This document shows positions 47,501-58,480 of a DNA stretch of 64,000 nucleotides, piece after piece. The position numbers and the translations under genes are program-made. Below the pieces are notes generated by a model, which did no database searches, was not told the origin of the DNA, and worked only from the letters and a program-made list of their open reading frames with translations. This DNA comes from Eremophila alpestris peregrina (lineage: Eukaryota > Chordata > Aves > Passeriformes > Alaudidae). The stretch lies in the NCBI GenBank assembly GCA_009792885.1, contig WMCF01000014.1, positions 16,752,049 through 16,816,048 of the forward strand, read 5' to 3'. The stretch's first letter is position 1, and each line of letters starts with the position of its first letter.

Positions 47501-50500
47501 CTTTCATTTCTCCAGTAGACTCACAAATCTACTGGAATTAAATTTTTAAGTTTAAATGATACAGCTAGTTTTCTGTCATACTATGTATGTATACTTTGAA
47601 AGAAATAGACTGTGGGAGGAGCACTACTAGTATGCAGTTTCACTCTTGTTTAATGTTCATCCTCTAGTGGTAACAATGGCAAATTAGTGTTTGGTTAGTG
47701 CTTCTCTTCAGGCACAAAGTTATTTTATGAATATTTATATTACAATACCATGACAGTGTAAAAAAAAAAACAAACTATAAAATCCTACACCTCTAAAAAA
47801 GAAAGCTTCCCAATTGTTACAGACCTTAAGTATGGATTTTGGGTTCTGAGGCTGAAAAAGGTTAGTGGCTACAGACACCAGATCCTTGTGAGAAGATTAT
47901 CTCCAAGATATCTTGTTCTGTAAAATAAAAAGCCTTTTTCTGAATGTGAATCAGAGTTGCAATATGCTCTTGAACTTTGGTGTCATCCTGACTTTCAAAT
48001 GTGACATAAGCACATTTGTAAGTTCAGAACAGCCTTCCCATTGAGAGTGTCTTTTTAGGGCAGTATTTTTCCTTTTGGAGTGAAGCTATGACCTTGACCT
48101 ATGGAACTGTTTTCAGTACACTTGTCCCTGAATAGATATTACACAACCTACCTGCTGATGGTGACTAAGTGTGATGTTGGAGGGAGAAGAACAAAAACAT
48201 TACCAAGAACAGAGAGAAGAGACAGAAATGTCTTCATCCTGGATTTATGAGCTTGGCCTTGTTCCCACTGAAGCAATGGTAATGCTTCTGTTGACAGAGC
48301 TGGGAGTACTCTGCCCAGCTGCAGTGCTTCTGTAGGAGGCCAGTTTGAAGAGAAAAATGTTTAGCATATCTATTTAACATATTTTAGATTTATGTAACAG
48401 ATAAATGGAAACTAGGTCTTTGCTCATCACAGCTGAAGAATTTTAGAATAACTAGGAAAAGTGGAAAATGTTCCAATAGAAAGATTTTTCCCCTCTAAGT
48501 TACAACAGTTACATTCCTGCTATAGACAAAACCCTGAGTAATAAATCACACAACAGTATCACTGACCTGTACATGGTTGTGTTTTGTTCTATATGACATA
48601 CAAACACAAAAGTCTCCCTTAGCTCCATCTGTTGATTAACTCCACCATGCCTATTAAAACAGCTCCCTCCTCAACATTACAAACTTATTAGAACAAACAA
48701 ACAAACACTGAGCCTAGCAGCACCTAGAAAGGTTAGACCAGTTGAAGCAATTGGGTAACATTTTCAAATGTTGCTAAAAACTTAAACTAGGCACAGATCT
48801 TACCACCTCCTTTAGGATGCAGACCTGAGCTGCCCAACCTTACCCTGCCCAAACCTTGCTTCTAATACTATGTAGGTACCTAATACTTCTATGCAATTAA
48901 ATAGTGCTTAACAGTCTGCAGTCAGTCCCAATAGGCAAGCTTGACAGTTGCCAGCCTCCTGGGCATAATCATACATGTGGCTTTGCTGCACTGACAGCAG
49001 CCTCACCCCTCCATCATGGAAAGGCACATGTGCATGAAGATGCATAGCAGACAGCAGTGAGATAGAAGTTCTGTCTATCTGATTTGAACTCCAGCAGCCC
49101 ACAGTATAAAACTCTGGAAGTACAGATTGCATTTTAAATTCCCTTCTCATGTGAGATAAAAACTTGAAACCAAATGTCCTAGCTCACAAGGCAGTGACCC
49201 CTATTTCTAGCCTTACTGTGAACTCAGTGCTTTTAAGTGTTACCTGTCAAAGTAGTTCCACTTTGTCTAAGTGTTTATTAAAAATAAGATTGAACTTGCA
49301 TGAGTGTTCTGTCACTCACTGTCCTGCATCTGTGGTTTTTTATTTCTTTCTGATTTTGTGGGAGTATTTTCCTGGTTTTCTTCATTTTTATAGGAGAAAT
49401 TGAAAGAAGAAAGGGGAAAAATAGCCTTCATATCTTTTCTGCTTCTTACTGTTGCCACCATTTTGATCCTTTTTGTTGTCCTCCATACTTGTGGCCTTTC
49501 CTAGCTCTGCATGTCCTACTATAAATGTCTTCTGCTTTCAGCTCTTCATGTCATTGCAGGTTTGTCCTTTGTAGCGACCTTCTTCTACAAGTAGATACCA
49601 TAATCCTCCTCTAAAGCTTACATTTTCTCCTAAAGAGGCGGTGCCAGCAATGATAGGGGAAAATAAATATCTCACACCTCTAAGATAGGAAAAGAAAGGT
49701 TCTCTTCCTAGAAATAGAATCATTCAATTTTATAGTATGGAAAGCTGATGCGAATTCAAATATAGGAAAGAAAGTATAAGCAGGATTGCTGACAAATTTA
49801 CTTGGAGAGGAACTGGATCAAAAAAAGGCACTTACAAGATGTCCAGGTAAAATGGGTTTCAAAGTATTCCCAGTATTCAAAATACAAATTCCCAGCCAAG
49901 AGAGCACAAGCAATTCATTGCATCATATGGCATGCACTTTAATCAAATTGGTGTTACGCGAGAGTATTCATACAATGGTCATGGATGCTTTAGCTTTTGT
50001 TATTCCTCTAGAAGAAAAAAAACCCTGCATAAACCATAGCTCAGCAACAGGAAGAAGCTTTACCACCATGAGAGGGAAGACATTTGCAATTCGATGGAAG
50101 GCTTGCAATTGCAATCAAGAACTTCATTTACAACACATATTCTACTGTGGATATTGTTATAATTGTGTTAGAAGGAAGAAAGAAGGGGTGAAACTGGAAT
50201 AATGGAGAAAGAAGTGCTGTATGGCATTCTGAATACCTCTGGGTAGCTGAGAAAAAGTTCATTAAGATTGTAGGATTGGCAATTATACCACAAAGGTTGT
50301 AATGCAAGCATGCAAATCAACAGTGCATTCTGACCTTTACAAGTATATTCAGTAGATTTTTTTTAGCCACAACTGGGAGATTATAAAAATTGATGAAAGA
50401 AAACAAATCACAGAGTAAATTCCTTGGGTAAGTTCAGGAAAATGAAAAGTCTACAATGATTATATTTGGAGAAGAGATGAATAAGAGAAGAAAAAACACT

Positions 50501-51306
50501 GTAGCAGACCCATGACACCAAAAATGGTCTGTTGGCTAGTATAGTTTCTCAGAATGCAAAATCAGTGAGTTAAAGGAAAATAAATCTTGAATTTGATATT
50601 TTAAAAGGTGCCCTTTTTTTGCATATACGTAATAAGTCTTTAAAACAGGTTTTTTCACCAGATTGATATGTTTGCAAAAAATATCAACCTACAGGGGAAA
50701 TGCACTACAAGAAAATGTAGAAAATTATATTAAAAAGAAAGAGGTGCTAAAGGGGTTGTTTATTTTTGTTATGTTGACCATTTCACGGCCAAGCAGTATC
50801 TGATTGTAATTACAGCAGCAACAAAAATAAAATGTAAGTTCTCCTTTTATAGTTATCCATATAAACATTTCTACAACAGTTTGATTTATCAGATTCCTCA
50901 AGAGAAAACCTTTTGACACATCTAGTAATTCTTCTCTGTGTCTATCTTAGTTTTTACAACTGCCCCATCATCACCAAGCTATGGGTCACTAGAAGTCTGA
51001 TGCTTTTCCATTTGACTTTGTTATAGAAGGCCAAATCACGGTGATTTACCAAAGGTAGTCAAATCTTATTTGTAAAGAGAAGCACTCTGCTTTCATCTGT
51101 AACAAAGTGCTTTAACAATCTAAAGCTTTTTGCTTTGTTTCATTATACATTAATTAAATTGATTTTTTAAATCCAGTAACTCTGCATGATCTTTGTGTTT
51201 GATGGCAGGGATTACTTTATACAGTGGGTAGGCAAATATTAATGCAACATTCAATCTTATCTCCAGAGTGATTTTGATATAATAACAACAATTTGCATCA
51301 ACCCCT
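44590..51306. other. Intergenic, no gene recognised
   Basis: About 6.7 kb. It contains A runs near 47430 and 47760. The longest open frame is 138 codons at 49786-50202, with a Cys-rich end but no recognisable domain and no splice or promoter context. No CR1 or LTR was recognised here. Confidence 0.5.
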
Positions 51307-52361
51307 TGTACTGGTTTTGCATGGCCTGGTTTTTGGTAGCAGGGGGGCCACAGAGGTGGCTCCTGTGGGAAGCTGCTGGAAGTTTCCACCATGTCCAGTA
51401 GAGCCAATCCCTGATGATTCTGTAGATGGCCAAAATTGGGCCAGTGAGAGAGGCTGGTAATGTTTCTGTGGTAAGATATTTAAGAAAAACATGAAAGCAA
51501 AGTCACAGGTTTCTCTTCTAATCAGAGAAGAGGAGCAGGTAAGAACATGTGAGGGAAACAACCTGAACACACCAAGGTCAGTGGAGAAGGAGGTGCTCCA
51601 GGTGCTGGAGCTGAGATTCCTCTGCAGGCTGTGGTGAGACCACAATGAAGCAGCTGTGCCCCTGCAGCTCATGGGGGTCCACTGGGGATGCAGAAATCCA
51701 CCCACAGCCTGTGGGGGAGGTGCTCATGCTGGAGTGAGTGGATGCCTGGAGGAGGCTGTGATCCCGTGGGAGACTCAGTGGAGAGAGGGAGTCCCTGCTG
51801 GAGCACCCTGTCCTTGGAGTACTGAACCCCTGGAAGTGTGACCCATGCCACAGCAGTTTTGGAAGGACTGTTTGCCTGTGGGAGGGACTCACACTGCAGC
51901 AGTGCTGCTGCTCGTGAGAGTGGACCCATGCCAGAGCAGTTCATGGAGAACTGTCTCCCATGGGAGGGATTCCACAGTCTCACAGGGGAAGGACTCCTCT
52001 CCCTGAGCAGTAGAAGATCTCAGGGGATAACTGACCAAACTTCCACCCCCTGTCTTCCTGTGTTGTCAGTGGGAGGGAGGGAGGGGCTGGGGGAAGAAAA
52101 GGTGTTTTTAAGGGCTGATTTTACATCTCAGTATCCTCCTCTAATTTTGCTAGTAATAAATTCAGTTTATAGCTCTAAGTTGAGCCTGTTTTGCCCTTGG
52201 AGTGTTTTCTCCCAGTCCTTATCTTATGATGATAAGGATTTATTCTTAAAACTTATGAACCCTTTGTTAATTTTTTTCTCTCCTCTGCCCAGCTGTGGCA
52301 GGGGAGGGTGAGTGAGTGACTTTAGTGGGTGCCTGACATTTGGCCAGTGTGAAACGTGACA
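51307..52361 (+). mobile_element. Solo LTR, ERVL-like, with internal tandem motifs
   Basis: About 1.05 kb matching an abundant avian LTR type. It starts near tgtactggttttgc, then has a gcaggggggccacagaggtgg block, a TATA-like gatatttaagaa near 51475 and a GC-rich central part. That part repeats diverged units with ccatg-x-ggagcag and cctgtgggaggga motifs. It then has AATAAA at 52155-52160 and the conserved ttgagcctgttttgccc stretch, ending near gtgaaacgtgaca. I could not find a clear target duplication, so its ends are approximate. Confidence 0.8.
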
Positions 52362-55300
52362 CTATCAGACACTAAAGCTCAGGCAAACCTGATTCCCAGA
52401 GTAGCTTACCTGATTTCAGCTCTCTGTGCAAGCCTCAGGCTCTCTAAAACTGACTGAAGTCCCAGAGTCCTGTCTCTTGACCTCTGAGGAAACAATAGAG
52501 GCTCTGAAACCTGAAAAAAAATACTCTTAGTATTATTGTCAACAATATAATAGTAAATATTATTATTAATACGAATAGTACTGCTGAAATCAGAAATGCT
52601 CTAGGACAAAATGCAAGGACAGATTTCCTGACAAAAGCTGCTGGGCAAACTGTTTTATTTTTGTAACAATCAGTGCAGAATTGAATAGCCTAAATGTGAA
52701 AAACAATTTTAATTGATAGCAAGAAACATGTACTCCTGTTTTATCACTTAGCTGTCAGTAACAACCCTCTTGCTCTCATGCTAAGAATTCCAGGCTGCTC
52801 TCTTCTGCTCTTCCTGCAGTCCAAGCCCAGTTCGTTTAGCAAGCACAGTTCTGGCATGTTTGTCCCCCACTTTTCGCCTCCCACTTCATGGGACAGATGG
52901 CCAGAGAAAACCGACTTTTTGACTTACTCTGGTCTGGGTCCTATGACTATTCTTATTTTTATTAGCATTTCTTAAAATATGATAAGATGAACAAATGGAC
53001 CTTAAGATTCAAGTATTAAGAGCCAAATACATTCATGGAGGTTAAAAGTCTCCATAAAACCTCAGAAGATCAGGAATTTGAAACATCAGGGGTTCCTCCA
53101 GTTTTGGGTTAGCAGTAAGTTTCTTTCAACATCCAGTCTATCCACTGTCAAAGAAAATATTCACTGTTGCCCTTGACAAGGTAGAAACCAATATACATTA
53201 ATTATTGCTGGCTGTTGTCCTCCAGGCACTTTTCCTCTAAGTTGTGCGACTGGTTGTGACTATGACAAGCCCTGGTCTGGATCTCCCTTTTTCTCCATCA
53301 GTACTGTCTACTTTTCTCCCTACTACATGTAGTAACGCTTGTGCCTGGAAAACCATGTATTAGTTCAGGGAGAAAGGGGAGTTTCATGTGAATCCTGGCA
53401 TTTAACCCGTGTGACAGACCCAGACATTAAAGTAAGTGGTAGTCTTTTGTTACTGTCAAACTTCACACGAGATCCTTGAATATATATCTGAAAGTGCTAT
53501 TATGTTTAAATTGCTTTAAGAGTAACTCTCTGGAGAATTTTTTTTCCTTGCCTTTTCCTTTATCAGCAAAAGGTAGCAACAACTTTAGCAACTAAACCTA
53601 ATGGTGGTAAGGACTGGAGTCTCACTCCATCAGTGCCTACAGCCTTCAGGGACTGCAGTAAAGGGCATATCATATGGTTAGTGGTGTTCTTTTCTGTTTC
53701 TGAGCCCAGAGAGACACAGCAGCTGAAAAATTCAAAGATATTTAAACAGCTTATCCTGGTTTAGATGTCTGAAGCCAGCACTAAGGGGGTAATTTACATT
53801 TTTTAAAGTCCCTTCTAAGCTATAGCTCACCATAGGAAGCACTGAAAAACCTTTATTACCATGTCTGGTCACAGAAATACCCCTACCTGGGTATCAGTAA
53901 TGTTGACTAAAGCAGAAGCAGTGAAGCAGAAGTTTTTTCATATTAACTGTCCACACAGGAGTTCGTGTTCTGCAACATGCTTTCAGCTTTGTCATACCAC
54001 AATAAATCAAAATGTTTCTGTATTATTTCTCCAGCCAGGCAAACTGAGAAAGCAGCTGGCCTGTGGTAGGATGACTAAAGGACTTTAACCTCTCTTGCCA
54101 GAAGAGTGCAACAGTTTGTAGAAAATAGTTTTCTGGCTGGTCTGTGTATGCACAACATTGCAAACAAGGTGTTCTACTCAGTGCCCAGATACTTTGGGTG
54201 TCCACCAAGAAGATAAACTACTTTTTTCTCTCCTGTTTTTCTTCATGACCCATGATTTAAGGCAGAAAGTCCATAGAAGCCTTACCTAGCTAGACTTGTC
54301 ATGAGACAGCCTCTCACTAGAGTTTCTGCAGATTTACTTTTAGGTATTTATAAGCTGTTTCCCACATTTTAGCCAAATGAATTGGTGAGGCAAAATAGCA
54401 AAAGTCTGCATCCAAAAGTTAGTGCAACACAAACTTGGAACATCTCCTTCTCTGCACCCAGAATTTAATTCTAAAAGGCATATTTACCCAATTAGACTAG
54501 ATAAGTAATACCAAGTGGTTTATATGTCATTGTTACAAAGTGACAACCATCAACAAATGTGTGAATCAAATTATTCATGAAGACCTAAGCACAATCAATT
54601 GGCTGGACTTCCTTATAATCCACACAGCTGAAATAAAGCATTTTTTAATGGAATAAATTCAGCGCGAAAACTAGGGGTTTTATACTTCTATCATAGCTGT
54701 TTCTCTTCATATGCTTGATGCCGTTTGTGTGTGGGATGTGTGTGCATCACAGTGGTTTTTGGATATTAAGCTTAAAATTCAGTATTAGTTTCCTACCTAA
54801 AAAAAGATAATGAGGATATTCCACTGTTTTTTGGGGTTTTTTTAAAACATATCCAGATAAGCAGTCTCAGCAAGAAATTATTTGGCAAGTTACTTGAATT
54901 TTTGTAATTAGTGGAAAAAAATGACTTGTACCCAAATGTATATAAAACTTTGCAGTCTGTGAGCCACTCGATATGACTTTAAAGAAAATGAATTTAAAAA
55001 TCCCAAACTTTATTTATCATTCAAAGTGAGGTCATTGACTAAGAATTACTGAGAAACCAATGGGAAAATCTTGCTGAAAAAGTAACCCTTGCCTAGGATT
55101 CAGGTGGTGTCTTTTGACAAGTGGTTCAAGTTAGGAGTCAACATTTAGAACACCTGAAAATTACCATCAAAAGTGTTTAGTAAACACAACTTTATATAAT
55201 GAATGTTTTTAACCTCCCGACTCTTATCTGTTTTTTATAGCAATGTCAGGGTCAGAGATGGAGATTGGTAGATGAGTTGCAGTATTACAGAGTCTACATA

Positions 55301-57468
55301 AACATGTACACTACTTTCACTTCATTGATGTGCCATGGCCTATAAAAAAGCATTGCTTGGTTGATTGATACTGTCCTAAGTTATCATAACCTGTTCTAAC
55401 ATACGTTTATTACATTTACATAAGTGAAATATGAAGGGACTAATTTTTATGAGTCTATCTTTTGTACAGAAGAACATCTCACAAAGTCTGCTTTAGCAGA
55501 CTTTTAGGTTTCCTCAATTTGATTTCACAAGACAGCAAGTGAATAAAGGGCTGGGCCATGATTTCAAGTGGACCTTAAAGGAAACAAACCAAAAACACTT
55601 TCAAAATGTCTTATAATCTGTGGGGAGGAGTGTTGTTTATCTTTTGTTTATCTTACTGGGTACACTGAAAATATATGACTTGTAAAAGGCTGCAAGTTGT
55701 TAGGAATTACCTGAGCAGTTCAGATACTGCCAACTGCCTGACAGCAACAAAAAATTTGCCTAAGACCTGAAAACAAGATAGTGCATGGGAAGAATGAGGG
55801 TTTTTTTAAACTAATGGGAGTTTTATTATGTAGGCATGTACATCAGACAAGCATGCTGATCTTGCATTGTGTCTTTATCTGGTTACTTAAAAATGATGGT
55901 GATGAGTTAAAAAATCCTTTTTAAAAGTAATTTCACATATATCATTAAAAGCTATTTACTCTCAGTTCACCTCAGTTTTTTTAAGACAGAAAAACTTTAG
56001 GCAGGACAGGATAGTGGTAGCCTGGACTACAGTAATTTCAGAGGCTTGTAGCTTATGTTAAGCAATCAATGATCCTCAATTCTAATAATGAAAAGCTGTC
56101 TAAACAGCAAAATCCATAAATAGATAAGTGAATGAATACACACATACACATAAACAAATGCATATGAGTTCTTTGGGTTTTTGTAATTTTACAACTCTGT
56201 TTACTTTCCATATGGGGTTTTTTTTCATGTTTCTTCATTGAAAGAGACTTTGTTTTACATTGTTTCCTTTTTCTCTTTGGGAGAGGAAATAGACATATTT
56301 CTGTATATTTTTAACTTCATTTTGAAAGGTAGGAGAGTCATAGTTTTCCAAGACAAATGTAGAAGAAAAAGTAGAAATGAAAGGGGGGAAAGAGTTTGAA
56401 AAATCTAATTTCAATTGTTGTGCCCTAAATTTTCAGCCAAAATTTACTCCTAGTCAGAAGTCCATGCAAAGACCACAGAATTGTTTTAAAAACTGTAAAA
56501 TTAGATTTCTTTAGAGTATTTAAATTAAATAGATGTATTTAAAGTATTTTAAAACGCTAATGAGTTTCAACTTTGGTGTATCTAGACAGAGATGCCTGAA
56601 ACTATCTGAATTAAAAAAAAGAAAGTAGTTAAATAAAATGTTTTAAGTCTGTGATCAATGAGAATGCTTTTGCGAACTGATTTATGAATATAGAGGAGTA
56701 AAAAAATCACATTATTAATACATTATAAATAAAACCTTTGGCATCAATATCAGAGAACAGTGAATAATGACATTAAACGTGTTCTGCCATTCTGCTTCAC
56801 TTTCTTTCATATAAATGATGTGTTTACAAAAGAAGATAAATAAATGTAAAAGAAACCCCAAAAACCCAACTAAACAAAAAATCATGCTGCATTAGATGAT
56901 TTTGCAGTGGAATGTGTTATTTCAAGCTTGCTCCATACTGTGAATGCCAGGATAGGATAATCTGTTCAGCACAGGGAAGTTTGAGTACTTTTTTTTTTTT
57001 TTACTGGAGTAACAACTGTTGCAGGCAAAGGAGAAAAGGAAAGATTTCCTACCTATGCCTCCCCTACATGATACATGAGGGGACTGAGAGGGTTAAAAGG
57101 ACAGACAGAAAAGCAGGTATCTCGTTTATTTTTGAACTGTTTGACAAATACTGGTTTCCCTGAAGTGCATGTTTTGACGACTGATCCTCCTCTCACCCCA
57201 GGAGCAGCAGCAAAACTGAGCCCAGGCACAGGAAGCTTCAGCTGTGCAGACGCTCCTGGAGGTAAATGCAAGGACTCATACGTGCATGTGTGCAGTAGTT
57301 ACAAGATCCTGATGGCTTTATTACCCTTGAGGCCTCCTCTTCGGTATGTCAGTGTACTCCTAACCTGCAGCCACATGACGAAAATTAAACATTAAACAAG
57401 CGTTTGTTGCATTTGTTGCTGTGGAAATATGAATCAAGTTGCTTCAGTTTCAATGGGATTTCCTTCCT
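52362..57468. other. Intergenic region upstream of IGFBP1
   Basis: About 5.1 kb of mostly AT-rich sequence with no exon recognised. Distal IGFBP1 control elements may lie here, but I cannot point to one from sequence alone. Confidence 0.5.
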
Positions 57469-57479
57469 CCCCCCCCCCC

Positions 57480-57510
<31 letters not shown>
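57469..57510. repeat. Poly(C) tract, 11 C + T + 30 C
   Basis: A nearly pure C run of 42 bp, about 355 bp upstream of the IGFBP1 TATA box. The G-strand can form G-quadruplexes and the C-strand an i-motif. The assembled length may be imprecise. Confidence 0.97.
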
Positions 57511-57511
<1 letters not shown>

Positions 57512-57832
57512 CTCCTTGTTTTTTGAACATTTACATTTTCATGAAAAGTCAAGAACAGGAGACATTGTGACAAGCAAAAGCGGAGGGGATAGTCCCCACT
57601 CATCCATTCCCTTCTGCCAATTTTGTCTCCAGCCCCCACCGCATTTTTCCTCGTTAACTGTGTTGGGGCAAAGAGGTGGGAGTGAGGGAACAAAAGCATT
57701 CCTGCATGTCTGGAGGAAAGAAAATAGATAAAGGGGGAAAGTGAAAGGGGAGGGGAAGAGCGGCCAGGGACTTGAACTGGCAGTGAAACGATGCTTCTCC
57801 GGCCCTCCTGTTCAGATAATAGTTAACTCGGG

Positions 57833-57845
57833 GTTAAAGATTAAT
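57833..57845 (+). promoter_or_regulatory. IGFBP1: HNF1-like site of the IGFBP1 promoter
   Basis: GTTAAAGATTAAT fits the palindromic HNF1 consensus (GTTAATNATTAAC) at 11 of 12 specified positions or nearly so, 18 bp upstream of the TATA box. Mammalian IGFBP1 has a functional HNF1 element at a similar place, which drives liver expression. A further gttaac half-site lies just upstream at about 57822. Confidence 0.7.
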
Positions 57846-57862
57846 GCCCAGGCAAAGCACTG

Positions 57863-57869
57863 TATAAAT
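57863..57869 (+). promoter_or_regulatory. IGFBP1: IGFBP1 TATA box
   Basis: TATAAAT, 90 bp before the start codon. It predicts a transcription start near 57893 and a 5' UTR of about 60 nt, in line with mammalian IGFBP1. Confidence 0.8.
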
Positions 57870-57879
57870 GGCCCGGGCA

Positions 57880-58480
57880 AGCCGAATGTACGTGAAGTGC
57901 CGCCTGCTCCCCAGGCCGCCAAGCCGCCCTCCTCTGGCGCCTGCTCAGCGGCATGAGCGGCCTGCGGTGCGCGCTGTGCCGCGGCTGCCTCCCTGCGCTG
58001 CTGCTCTCGCTGCTGCTGCTGCTGCTGCTGCCGGGTGCCCGCCTCGCCCCCGGCGTGCAGCCCGTGCTTTGCGCCCCCTGTACCTCGGAGAGGCTCGCTC
58101 TGTGCCCGCCTGTCCCGCCCGACTGTCCGGAAGCTGCCCGGCAGCCTGGCTGCGGCTGCTGCCAGACCTGCGCCCTCGGGCCGGGGCAGCCCTGTGGGGT
58201 CTACACTGCCCGCTGCCGCCTGGGGCTCCGCTGCCACGTCCCGGCCGGGGAGCCCCGGCCCCTCTCCGCCCTCATCCAGGGGCACGGGAAGTGCCTACCC
58301 ACCAGCGAGGTCGGAGGGATGCGCACGGAAGAGCCGGCAGGTACCGCACCATGGCGTGCCCGCTCCACGCCGCCTCACGGGACGGGCCGGGAGCTACTCG
58401 GGCCGGGAGCTGCCCTCGCCGAGGGCAGTCGGGGGGATTGGTGGGCGCCACGCGCGGGCTCTGGGAGTCAGAAGCTGGGA
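57880..58480. other. IGFBP1: GC/CpG-rich island over IGFBP1 exon 1
   Basis: A sharp rise in G+C and CpG compared with the AT-rich flanks, covering the 5' UTR, exon 1 and the start of intron 1. It yields long overlapping open frames in other registers and on the minus strand that are composition artefacts. Confidence 0.8.
57953..58340 (+). CDS. IGFBP1: IGFBP1 exon 1: signal peptide and IGF-binding domain
   Basis: 388 bp, 129 codons plus one base. The ATG at 57953 is chosen because it directly precedes the Leu-rich signal peptide. Part of that peptide is encoded by a (CTG)7 run at 58010-58030. Twelve cysteines follow, ending at GHGKC. The donor is gcag|gtaccg. Confidence 0.93.

Noticed and set aside
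51838..52311. 157-codon + strand frame
   Set aside because: Lies within the solo LTR at 51307-52361 and has no retroviral protein features.
57517..57524. TTGTTTTT as a FOXO/insulin-response element of IGFBP1
   Set aside because: Only a weak half-match, about 340 bp from the TATA box and not paired as in mammals.
57812..58285. 157-codon minus-strand frame over IGFBP1 exon 1
   Set aside because: Antisense of the CpG-rich exon. Its Gln run is simply the complement of the CTG repeat.
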